Shown: positions 1 to 5,054 of the stretch, in pieces
Layout: each line of letters starts with the position of its first letter
Position numbering within the stretch: position 1 is the first letter of the stretch
Source of the DNA: Methanoculleus sp.
Lineage (GTDB): Archaea; Halobacteriota; Methanomicrobia; Methanomicrobiales; Methanoculleaceae
Reading direction: 5' to 3'
Assembly: GCA_028698765.1 (NCBI GenBank)
Contig: JAQVVW010000113.1
Coordinates: 1-5,799, forward strand
Length of the DNA stretch: 5,799 nucleotides
The notes under the pieces: model-generated
Databases searched by the model: none
What the model was told of the DNA's origin: nothing
What the model saw: only the letters and a program-made list of their open reading frames with translations
Position numbers and translations under genes: made by a program

Positions 1-1
1 C

Positions 2-790
2 CTCAAAGTCCAGAGCACGACGGGTATGCAGGTGATCGCCATCCGACGCGGGAGAGGCTGGATCTACGACCCCGACAGGACCACCCGGGTGGAGAGCGAC
101 GATATCCTGATTGCGCGGGGTCCGGAGGCCGGAGAGGAGATCCTCTCCGAGATGGCGGGGTCGATGGAGCGTCCCCGGGGCGAACCTTCGTCCGCGGGCG
201 ATGTCGACGATCTCGACCGGGCAGTCCAGTTGATAATCGAGATGAAGAACCTCTCGGAACTCTCCGTCGGGCTGGCATACACGTCTCTCCTCTTCAACAA
301 CAAGGAGGTGGCGCACGAGGTGGTCGCCCTCGACTCGACGCTCGATGATATGCGCTACGACCTGGATCTCTGGGTCCTTGAAGCGGCTCGAAAGATCGAG
401 GACGTGCGCTACCTTCGCGGCCTGCTGTATATGACTTCGTTCGCGCAGGCGATCAGCGATTCGGCTCACTCGATCGTCGACGTCCTACTGCGCGATATCG
501 AGATCCCGCCGATATTCAAGAAGATCGTCCGGGAATCGGATGAGATCATCACCCGGATGACCGTGATGCCGTCGTCGCCGCTTGCGGGGAAGACGCTCAG
601 GGAGATGTCGCTTGCGACGGTTACCGGGATGGTCGTGCTCGCCATCAAGCACGGCGACCGGTGGGTCTACCGCCCGGGAAAGAGCGTCCGGCTGCAGAGC
701 GGCGATACCATCATCGCGAAGGGCAGGCGGGACGGTGAGTGCCGGCTTTACGAGCTTGCCGGGCACACCGCCGAGGTGTCCGAAGAATAA
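2..790 (+). CDS. PhoU/TrkA_C domain regulatory protein, 3' part (5' end cut by window edge)
   Basis: This is the last 262 residues of a longer protein; the reading frame is open to the left edge, so the ATG at 26 is an internal Met, not the start. Three parts are visible. A TrkA_C (RCK-C) domain fills about residues 1-55, with the typical pattern TTGMQVIAIRRG, a Trp, a Pro, then DDILIARGP. A helical PhoU-like region covers about 70-185. A second TrkA_C domain covers about 190-255, with SPLAGKTLREM, TGMVVLAIKHG and SGDTIIAKG. Archaeal proteins of this family (PhoU plus TrkA_C, as in COG3273) usually run near 400 residues with the modules duplicated, so an N-terminal PhoU-like part probably lies outside the window. 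TrkA_C domains bind small ligands and gate cation channels or transporters. The partner is not visible here; a cation transporter upstream is possible. No membrane segments are seen in this part, which fits a cytoplasmic regulator. The stop lies 14 bases before the DHH gene, suggesting one operon. Domain call is firm; biochemical role is inferred. Confidence 0.88.
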   Translation, partial: LKVQSTTGMQVIAIRRGRGWIYDPDRTTRVESDDILIARGPEAGEEILSEMAGSMERPRGEPSSAGDVDDLDRAVQLIIEMKNLSELSVGLAYTSLLFNNKEVAHEVVALDSTLDDMRYDLDLWVLEAARKIEDVRYLRGLLYMTSFAQAISDSAHSIVDVLLRDIEIPPIFKKIVRESDEIITRMTVMPSSPLAGKTLREMSLATVTGMVVLAIKHGDRWVYRPGKSVRLQSGDTIIAKGRRDGECRLYELAGHTAEVSEE

Positions 791-792
791 TT

Positions 793-798
793 GGGAGA
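793..798 (+). promoter_or_regulatory. Ribosome binding site for the DHH gene
   Basis: GGGAGA lies in the 14-bp gap after the upstream stop, about 6-7 bases before the ATG at 805. It settles the start of the DHH protein at 805 rather than at an in-frame ATG at 739, which lies inside the upstream gene and would add 22 Arg-rich residues read out of frame from that gene. Confidence 0.7.
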
Positions 799-804
799 AT
801 TACT

Positions 805-2640
805 ATGGGAGATACTGAAGATACAATTGTTTACCGCCTCGGTGCGAACTGCAGTCTCGATGAGGTGGAGGAAGGGAAGACCTACCTCGGGCGGGTGCAG
901 GGGTTTGCCCCGTTCGGCGTTTTTGTCCAGTTAAATGACCGGGTCAAAGGGCTCGTTCATAAGAGCAACGTGAAGGTGCAGCATACCGAGCACGACCCGA
1001 TCATCGTCCACGTCCTCCAGATCCGGAGCAACGGCAACATCGACCTCGAAGAGGTCACGCCGACCGTCTACCAGACACAGAACGTGACCAAAACGACGAC
1101 GACCGTGCTTATTGCCGATATCGGGAAGAAGATCGGCAGGACGGTACTGATCGAGGGCGAGATCGCCCAGATCAAGCAGACGTCCGGTCCGACGATCTTC
1201 ACGGTCGTGGACGAGTCGGGCACCGCGAACGCCGCTGCGTTCGTCGAGGCGGGCGTCCGCGCGTACCCCGAGGTAGAACTCGGGGATATCGTCGCCCTCA
1301 CGGGCGAGGTGATGCAGCGCAACAACCAGCTCCAGGTCGAGGCCTCGTCCGTGACGGTCATGGAGCAGGAGGATGCGGCCCTGGTCAGGGAGCGCATCGA
1401 CGCGGCGCTCGATGAGCGGGCGGAACCGGTCGACCTCCCGTTCCTGGTGGAGAGCGAGGTTATCGAGGCCCTGAAGCCGCAGATGCGGAAAGTGGCAAAG
1501 GAGATAAGGAAAGCCGTCCTGACCGCGCGGCCGATCATCCTCCGGCACCATGCGGATGCGGACGGCATCTGCGCCGCCGTTGCCGTCGAACAGGCGGTGA
1601 CCGCGCTGATCCGGGAGAGCGGCGGGGACTTCGACGCAGAGTACTTCCTCTTCAAGCGCTCGCCGTCCAAGGCTCCGTTCTACGAGATCGAGGATATCAC
1701 GCGGGATCTCGACTTCGCCCTCAAGGACAACGCCCGCTACGGGCAGAAGATGCCGATGATCCTCCTGATGGACAACGGGTCGACCGAGGAGGACATGCCG
1801 TCGCTGAAAGTGACCCGGATCTTCGATCTCCCGGTGATGGTCGTCGATCACCACCACCCCGACGAGATCGTGGACGATTACCTGATCGGGCACGTCAACC
1901 CCTACCATGTGGGCGGCGATTACGGGGTCACGGCCGGGATGCTCGGGACAGAGGTCGCCCGGATGGTCAACCCGGCGGTCGAGAACCAGATCCGGCACCT
2001 GCCGGCGATCGCGGGGGTCGGCGACCGGAGCGAAGCGCCGGAGCGTGCCCGCTACCTCGCGGTTGCTGCGCCCGAGTACTCGGAGGATGATTGCCGCGAC
2101 ATCGCGCTCGCGCTCGACTACGAGCAGTTCTGGCTCCGGTTCAGCGACGGGAGAGAGATCGTCAAGGAGATCCTGAACCTCTCCGGCAACCCCGAGCGCC
2201 ACGAAAAGTTCGTCAACCTGCTTGTCGAAGAGGCGAATCACGCGATCGAGGAGCAGCTCGAGGCCATCATGCCTCACGTCGAGAGCCGGCTGCTTGCAAA
2301 CGGCGCTCACCTCTTCATGCTTGACGTGGAGATGTTTGCCCACCGGTTCACGTTCCCGCCGCCCGGGAAGACTTCCGGGGAGGTGCATGACCGGCTGGTC
2401 CGGGCGCACCCGGGAGAACCGATCGTTACGCTTGGGTTCGGGCCGGACTTTGCCGTCCTGCGTTCCCGTGGCGTCATGATGAACATACCCCGGATGGTGC
2501 GTGAGCTCCATAGCGAGATCTCCGGCGGGGGAGTGAGCGGCGGCGGTCACCTTGTCGTCGGGAGCATCAAGTTCGTGGAAGGCATGCGCGATGTGGTGCT
2601 CGATAGTCTGATCCAGAAGATTGGTGAAGCACCAATCTGA
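805..2640 (+). CDS. DHH-family phosphoesterase with S1 and OB-fold domains (archaeal RecJ-like)
   Basis: A complete 611-residue protein. An S1 RNA/ssDNA-binding domain lies at about 24-80 (GKTYLGRVQGFAPFGVFVQL). A second OB-fold (tRNA_anti type) follows at about 107-185. The DHH catalytic domain starts near 240. Its metal-binding motifs are all present: HHADADG at 248-254, Asp323 in LLMDNG, DHHH at 348-351, and Asp407 in GVGDRSE. A C-terminal DHHA1-type substrate-binding motif, GGGVSGGGH, spans 574-582. The family splits phosphodiester bonds in single-stranded nucleic acid or small nucleotides using two metal ions, usually manganese. The closest group I recognise is the archaea-specific RecJ-like proteins (COG1107). 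Many of those carry an N-terminal DnaJ-type zinc finger, but this one has no CxxC pair at its N terminus, only a lone Cys16. Cytoplasmic; probably acts in DNA repair, replication or RNA turnover, but the substrate cannot be read from sequence. Probably cotranscribed with the PhoU/TrkA_C gene. An intact catalytic set argues for an active enzyme. Confidence 0.93.
   Translation: MGDTEDTIVYRLGANCSLDEVEEGKTYLGRVQGFAPFGVFVQLNDRVKGLVHKSNVKVQHTEHDPIIVHVLQIRSNGNIDLEEVTPTVYQTQNVTKTTTTVLIADIGKKIGRTVLIEGEIAQIKQTSGPTIFTVVDESGTANAAAFVEAGVRAYPEVELGDIVALTGEVMQRNNQLQVEASSVTVMEQEDAALVRERIDAALDERAEPVDLPFLVESEVIEALKPQMRKVAKEIRKAVLTARPIILRHHADADGICAAVAVEQAVTALIRESGGDFDAEYFLFKRSPSKAPFYEIEDITRDLDFALKDNARYGQKMPMILLMDNGSTEEDMPSLKVTRIFDLPVMVVDHHHPDEIVDDYLIGHVNPYHVGGDYGVTAGMLGTEVARMVNPAVENQIRHLPAIAGVGDRSEAPERARYLAVAAPEYSEDDCRDIALALDYEQFWLRFSDGREIVKEILNLSGNPERHEKFVNLLVEEANHAIEEQLEAIMPHVESRLLANGAHLFMLDVEMFAHRFTFPPPGKTSGEVHDRLVRAHPGEPIVTLGFGPDFAVLRSRGVMMNIPRMVRELHSEISGGGVSGGGHLVVGSIKFVEGMRDVVLDSLIQKIGEAPI
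2618..2638 (+). terminator. Perfect 9-bp hairpin overlapping the stop codon of the DHH gene
   Basis: AGATTGGTG (2618-2626), loop AAG, CACCAATCT (2630-2638). The right arm includes the first base of the TGA stop. A pyrimidine-rich stretch (CTACTTCTTT) follows from 2643, so it could mark transcript end or protect the 3' end. Archaeal termination relies mainly on T-runs, and none is strong here, so the terminator role is only a guess; the hairpin itself is plain in the sequence. Confidence 0.4.
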
Positions 2641-2729
2641 TCGCTACTTCTTTGGTGTGTTCCAGTCGGGGGCCGGCTCAGTCCGGGATCAACCGCGTTC
2701 AGGGCCTTCAGAAGCCGGTATAGCACTGC

Positions 2730-2768
2730 CGCTTCATTCTCTTCTTAGATCATCGTCGCTATGAAGCG
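2730..2768. repeat. 8-bp inverted repeat in the intergenic region before the surface-protein gene
   Basis: CGCTTCAT (2730-2737) and ATGAAGCG (2761-2768) are exact inverse copies separated by 23 bases, including a pyrimidine-rich run (TTCTCTTCTT). A smaller hairpin, TCGCT-ATGA-AGCGA, lies at 2756-2769 and competes with it. It could be the 3' end of the upstream transcript or a protein-binding site. The remainder of 2641-2835 shows nothing else I can name. Confidence 0.3.
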
Positions 2769-2835
2769 ATGCCTGCTGTCGCCATATTGCGGGGCAGATC
2801 GGGTGGTTAATCATCGATGCAATTTTGATGGCGAC

Positions 2836-2849
2836 CGAAATATAAAAAT
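2836..2849 (+). promoter_or_regulatory. Archaeal promoter (BRE plus TATA box) for the surface-protein gene
   Basis: CGAAATATAAAAAT gives a purine-rich BRE-like CGAAA followed by a strong TATA box at about 2841-2848. With the usual 24-31 base spacing, transcription would start near 2870-2873. This favours the ATG at 2875 (leaderless or nearly so) over the in-frame ATGs at 2863 and 2761, which would lie upstream of the transcript start. Confidence 0.65.
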
Positions 2850-2874
2850 AGGATTATTCCCTATGCGGGCTCTC

Positions 2875-3501
2875 ATGACAGGAAACCTACGGGCTTGGAG
2901 AGCGCTCCTGGCCGTGCTGCTTCTGGCGGCAGCGGCCGTTGTGCTCCCCGTAGCAGCCCAGAGCACGACAGCCACGGAACCGCTGACCTGGACGCTTGCT
3001 CCGACACCCGGCGAGACCGTGACGGAGGAGACTCCGGAAGAGATCCCCGACGACGAGACTTCTGACATTACACCGGACGAGACGATAGATGATGAGACTC
3101 CGCCCGAGGCAACAGAGGACGAGACTCCTGAAGAGACCCTGGTCGGGGCGATGGAGAACGCGACTCCGGAAGATACTCTGGCCGGGACGGTAGAGAACGA
3201 GACACCTGAGGAGACCCTGGCCGGGACGGTGGAGAACGCGACTCCGGAAGATACTCTGGCCGGGCCGAGCGGCAATACAACCAACGAGAGCGCCCCCCCG
3301 GTCGTAGTCGGGACGGATGAGACGACACCGGAGACGACGCCGGCGGACACCGCCACGGCCGAGTTGCCGACGTTCACGCCGATCGAGGCGGCACAGGTCA
3401 ACGGGAGTACGACACAGGCCGCTCCCCTCTCGATCGCCGGTGTCATCCTGGCCGCATTAATCGCCGGGCTCGTCGTCGTGTTCGGGCGGAACCGGAGGTG
3501 A
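2875..3501 (+). CDS. Secreted, membrane-anchored acidic Thr/Glu-rich repeat protein (probable surface glycoprotein)
   Basis: A 208-residue protein, probably on the cell surface. Residues 1-28 form a signal peptide: Arg6 and Arg9, then LLAVLLLAAAAVVLPV, with likely cleavage after VAA before Gln29. The mature part is low-complexity, rich in Glu, Asp, Thr and Pro. It holds four tandem 13-residue repeats (about 83-134) and six N-X-S/T sequons at Asn95, 108, 121, 134, 137 and 176. The C-terminal 26 residues begin APLSIAG, continue as one hydrophobic helix and end FGRNRR. Such a short motif, helix and basic tail resembles the sorting signals read by archaeosortases, but it is not a clean PGF or PEF motif, so it may be a plain membrane anchor. 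The layout suggests a glycosylated stalk or spacer tied to the membrane at its C terminus. I recognise no globular domain and no enzyme motif. The start is chosen from the TATA box; 2863 is the alternative and would add four residues. A hairpin follows the stop. Confidence 0.78.
   Translation: MTGNLRAWRALLAVLLLAAAAVVLPVAAQSTTATEPLTWTLAPTPGETVTEETPEEIPDDETSDITPDETIDDETPPEATEDETPEETLVGAMENATPEDTLAGTVENETPEETLAGTVENATPEDTLAGPSGNTTNESAPPVVVGTDETTPETTPADTATAELPTFTPIEAAQVNGSTTQAAPLSIAGVILAALIAGLVVVFGRNRR
3121..3276 (+). repeat. Four tandem 39-bp repeats (13 residues each) inside the surface-protein gene
   Basis: Units are 3121-3159, 3160-3198, 3199-3237 and 3238-3276, reading ETPEETLVGAMEN, ATPEDTLAGTVEN, ETPEETLAGTVEN and ATPEDTLAGPSGN. 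Units alternate in an A/B pattern, so the true period is 78 bp duplicated once. The first 27 bases of units 2 and 4 are identical and units 1 and 3 differ at about five positions, which points to a fairly recent duplication. Each unit ends in Asn followed by X-Thr, so each junction creates an N-glycosylation sequon. Confidence 0.85.
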
Positions 3502-3504
3502 CGG

Positions 3505-3534
3505 CGGCATGCCGGGCACCTCCGCCCGGTGCCG
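3505..3534 (+). terminator. GC-rich hairpin just after the surface-protein stop
   Basis: GCCGGGC (3511-3517), loop ACCTCC, GCCCGGT (3524-3530), with the outer arms CGGC (3505-3508) and GCCG (3531-3534) also pairing past a two-base bulge. A short TTT follows at 3535. It starts 3 bases after the TGA, so a transcript-end role is likely, although the T tract is short. Confidence 0.45.
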
Positions 3535-3720
3535 TTTGAGACCCCGGGGCATGGGTGCCGAAAGCGCCCCTCCCCCATCCGGTATCCGCGCTCACGATGA
3601 CCATGCCACGTTCTCTGGGTTGCACATGGCGCTCCCTGCCCCACCGATAGGCACGCCGATGCTCAATTATATACAACGATTAGTATACCGGTTACAATAT
3701 TCTACGGGCCCAAATGGGTA
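3535..3720. other. Non-coding stretch between the surface-protein gene and the winged-helix gene
   Basis: No convincing gene is seen; the open frame at 3509-3721 has a low-complexity Pro/Arg-rich composition and no ribosome binding site. The base composition changes from GC-rich (to about 3650) to AT-rich (from about 3662), with a secondary TATA-like ATTATATAC at 3668-3674 and a small CCC-AAAT-GGG hairpin at 3709-3717 just before the main promoter. No RNA gene is recognised. Confidence 0.5.
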
Positions 3721-3721
3721 G

Positions 3722-3729
3722 ATATAAAT
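3722..3729 (+). promoter_or_regulatory. TATA box for the winged-helix gene
   Basis: ATATAAAT lies about 48 bases before the ATG at 3773. The usual spacing puts the transcript start near 3752, leaving a leader of about 20 bases that contains the ribosome binding site at 3759-3763. Confidence 0.6.
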
Positions 3730-3758
3730 ATTGATCTGGACAAAAAAGACTTGCTCAC

Positions 3759-3763
3759 GAGGG
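3759..3763 (+). promoter_or_regulatory. Ribosome binding site for the winged-helix gene
   Basis: GAGGG with a 9-base spacer to the ATG at 3773. It decides the start: a TTG at 3731, in frame, falls between the TATA box and the expected transcript start and cannot be on the message. Confidence 0.55.
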
Positions 3764-3772
3764 AAGCAGTCG

Positions 3773-4024
3773 ATGTCGACAAAAGATCGTATTAAAGAGA
3801 AATATAGCGACACCCAGCGAAGGATCCTGTATCACCTCAAGACAGGACTGCGAGCCGGAAAATCTTACTTTAAATCCAAGTACATCGCAACGGATCTTGG
3901 CCTTTCCGCAAAAGAGGTCGGCATCAACCTTGCTATCCTCTCCGAGATCTGCGACGAGCTGGATATTCGGCGCTGGAGTTATTCGAACAGCACGACGTGG
4001 CGAGTTACCTCCCGTGCATCATAA
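3773..4024 (+). CDS. Small winged-helix-like protein (DUF7123-like), possible DNA-binding regulator
   Basis: An 83-residue protein with no membrane segment or signal peptide, so cytoplasmic. The body reads as a compact helix-turn-helix: DTQRRILYHLKTGL (helix 1), YFKSKYIATDLGLSAKEVG (helix-turn-helix, with the second helix starting at Ser-Ala-Lys-Glu), then a C-terminal beta hairpin or wing ending SNSTTWRVT. From memory, GLSAKEVG and a final W-x-Y-S-x-S-T-T-W-x-V pattern match small archaeal proteins labelled DUF7123, known mainly from haloarchaea; a profile search was not possible. The fold suggests DNA binding and transcription control, but targets are unknown. The gene has its own TATA box and ribosome binding site. 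Its base composition is visibly more AT-rich than the flanking genes, roughly 40-47% GC over its first 130 bases. The next small gene begins 29 bases after its stop. Confidence 0.8.
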   Translation: MSTKDRIKEKYSDTQRRILYHLKTGLRAGKSYFKSKYIATDLGLSAKEVGINLAILSEICDELDIRRWSYSNSTTWRVTSRAS

Positions 4025-4030
4025 TTTTAT
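4021..4030 (+). promoter_or_regulatory. Possible TATA box for the 61-residue protein gene, overlapping the previous stop
   Basis: ATAATTTTAT is centred about 27 bases before the ATG at 4054, which would make that message leaderless; no Shine-Dalgarno sequence precedes the ATG, in agreement. The TTTT could alternatively be a weak termination signal for the upstream gene, or the element could do both jobs. Confidence 0.4.
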
Positions 4031-4053
4031 CCTGGAACGCTCTATTCTACGAT

Positions 4054-4239
4054 ATGAAGATCATTGAGTTCGAAGCACCCGTCGAATTTGTAGCCAATAT
4101 CAACGAGCACAAAGACTGCCTCATGTCCCAGGACAAGAACCATGAAAATCCGGAGGTGCTCTGGTTCAACATCGATGTCCCCAAAGGACACGGCGTGCAG
4201 GCCGGCGACCGGGTCAGGGTGACCGTCGAAAAGATCTAA
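4054..4239 (+). CDS. Conserved-looking small protein of unknown function, 61 residues
   Basis: I do not recognise this protein. It has no signal peptide or membrane segment and is probably cytoplasmic. It begins with a beta-rich segment (MKIIEFEAPVEFVANI), has a charged middle with one Cys22, then LWFNIDVP, and ends GVQAGDRVRVTVEKI. The last stretch looks like a closing strand of a small beta barrel such as a TRAM or OB-type domain, where G-D-x-V-x-V is common, but this is weak evidence. The ATG at 4054 is chosen because the open frame upstream (from 3997) overlaps the winged-helix gene and is a shadow of it, and because a TATA-like element lies 27 bases before 4054. The gene follows the winged-helix gene closely on the same strand and shares its moderate GC content, so the two may be linked in function or origin. 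Confidence 0.72.
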   Translation: MKIIEFEAPVEFVANINEHKDCLMSQDKNHENPEVLWFNIDVPKGHGVQAGDRVRVTVEKI

Positions 4240-4263
4240 AGTCCCCGCAACTACAACCGCATC

Positions 4264-4280
4264 GCCGGGATGCCCCCGGT
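4264..4280. terminator. Hairpin between convergent genes, possible two-way terminator
   Basis: GCCGGG (4264-4269), loop ATGCC, CCCGGT (4275-4280), lying between the stop at 4239 (+) and the stop at 4282 (-). It has the same GCCGGG...CCCGGT arms as the hairpin at 3511-3530. There is no T-run, so the role is tentative. Confidence 0.35.
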
Positions 4281-4281
4281 C

Positions 4282-4995
4282 TCATCCGAGAGGGGCGGAG
4301 AAGTATTCGGGGAGCGTCTCCAGGGTGATGCGGTATGAATTCACATCGTCCACGCTGACGATGAGGTAAAAGTCCTTTCCTCCCCTCTCGACGTTTTTGA
4401 TGATGCTGCCGGGGTAGTGCAGGTCGGCCCCCTCGACGACGGTCCCGCTCTCGAACTCCACAAGTGCCATCCTGAAATGCGCCGCCTGGGGCCTTATCGT
4501 CGAGGAGACACTGCAGTTAAGCCTCCACACCGCGTAGGGCACATGGAAGACCTCGGTGATGCCGCCTCGCCCCTCCTCGATGTAAGCGAACGGGATGATC
4601 TCCTGTGTTCCCCTCCATGAGGGGTCGGAACCTCCGTAAAGCGTGAGGTTGCCGGGGAGATGGCAGAGGGGGTAGTCCCAGACCCCGGTCGCGTAGGAGA
4701 GCCTGGTGGGTTCGAACGGCGCGGCAGGCGTCTGTGCGGGGGAGATGGTGACGGGAGGCGTCGGGTCCGGGATCTCCAGAGCCTCCGGTCCGGCCTCCGC
4801 TATGGGCGGCCGAACGAGCAGCACCAGCACGGAGACGATGACCAGGGCGGCAAGAATGCTGAAGACGTCGCCTTTATCCACAGATAAAAGTGGATGTATT
4901 GGGTAAAAGTTCTTCGGGTTTGCCCTCCCCGGAGATCGACGGGGAAGATCGTTTGTGGGCCGGATTGACCCGGTTTTTTTAGAACCCGTCTTCAT
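4282..4995 (-). CDS. Single-pass membrane-anchored protein with an extracellular domain, function unknown
   Basis: A 237-residue protein. The first 43 residues are basic and polar (many Lys, Arg, Pro), followed by one hydrophobic helix at about 44-61 (VFSILAALVIVSVLVLLV). A Pro/Thr-rich linker covers about 62-98, and a likely beta-rich outer domain about 99-237. The basic N terminus predicts an inside N terminus and an exported C-terminal domain. That domain has two Cys (111, 161), which could pair, and sequons at Asn116 (NLT) and Asn160 (NCS). I recognise no known family; a surface or cell-envelope role is inferred only from topology. The 43-residue N-terminal stretch is long for a signal anchor; no other ATG precedes the helix, so the start at 4995 stands. 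It lacks a Shine-Dalgarno sequence and a TATA-like element lies about 28 bases upstream, suggesting a leaderless message. An A7 run on the coding strand (4974-4980) sits in codons 5-8. Confidence 0.75.
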   Translation of the reverse strand: MKTGSKKTGSIRPTNDLPRRSPGRANPKNFYPIHPLLSVDKGDVFSILAALVIVSVLVLLVRPPIAEAGPEALEIPDPTPPVTISPAQTPAAPFEPTRLSYATGVWDYPLCHLPGNLTLYGGSDPSWRGTQEIIPFAYIEEGRGGITEVFHVPYAVWRLNCSVSSTIRPQAAHFRMALVEFESGTVVEGADLHYPGSIIKNVERGGKDFYLIVSVDDVNSYRITLETLPEYFSAPLG

Positions 4996-5019
4996 GATAG
5001 AATCCCTAAAACGGAACCG

Positions 5020-5027
5020 TTAATAAG
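5020..5027. promoter_or_regulatory. Single TATA-like element central to a divergent promoter region
   Basis: The gap between the two divergent starts is only 59 bp (4996-5054). TTAATAAG on the plus strand reads CTTATTAA on the minus strand, and both fit an AT-rich archaeal box A. Its centre (about 5023.5) is about 28 bases from the minus ATG at 4995 and about 31 bases from the plus ATG at 5055, so one element could place a leaderless or near-leaderless transcript in each direction. Neither ATG has a convincing ribosome binding site. Confidence 0.5.
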
Positions 5028-5054
5028 AAGCCGCGACCACAATCCTCTGATAGC

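Noticed and set aside
739..804. ATG at 739 as the DHH start
   Set aside because: It falls inside the upstream gene in another frame and gives an Arg-rich tail unlike the family; 805 has a ribosome binding site.
931..2550. Long 539-residue open frame on the minus strand
   Set aside because: It lies wholly opposite the DHH gene, whose motifs are unmistakable; long antisense frames are common in GC-rich DNA. Its Arg/His/Asp-rich composition shows no domain.
2761..2862. Upstream extension of the surface protein, with a Cys-rich look (CLLSPYCG...HRCNFDGDRN) faintly like a transposase zinc ribbon
   Set aside because: The stretch includes the TATA box itself and would lie upstream of the transcript start. 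The Cys spacing does not form two CxxC pairs, and a signal peptide begins right after it.
2811..3644. 277-residue open frame on the minus strand, Ser/Val repeat-rich
   Set aside because: It is the reverse of the repeat-bearing surface-protein gene. The plus strand has a TATA box, signal peptide and C-terminal anchor; the minus strand has none of these.
3535..3720. Possible small RNA gene (C/D box or other) in the non-coding stretch
   Set aside because: Only a weak GATGA-like box is seen, with no matching D box or terminal stem; nothing supports an RNA gene.
3509..3721. 70-residue plus-strand open frame after the surface-protein gene
   Set aside because: It starts inside the hairpin, has no ribosome binding site, and its composition is that of random GC-rich sequence.
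3731..3772. TTG start adding 14 residues to the winged-helix protein
   Set aside because: TTG 3731 lies right after the TATA box and before the expected transcript start; the ATG at 3773 has a GAGGG ribosome binding site.
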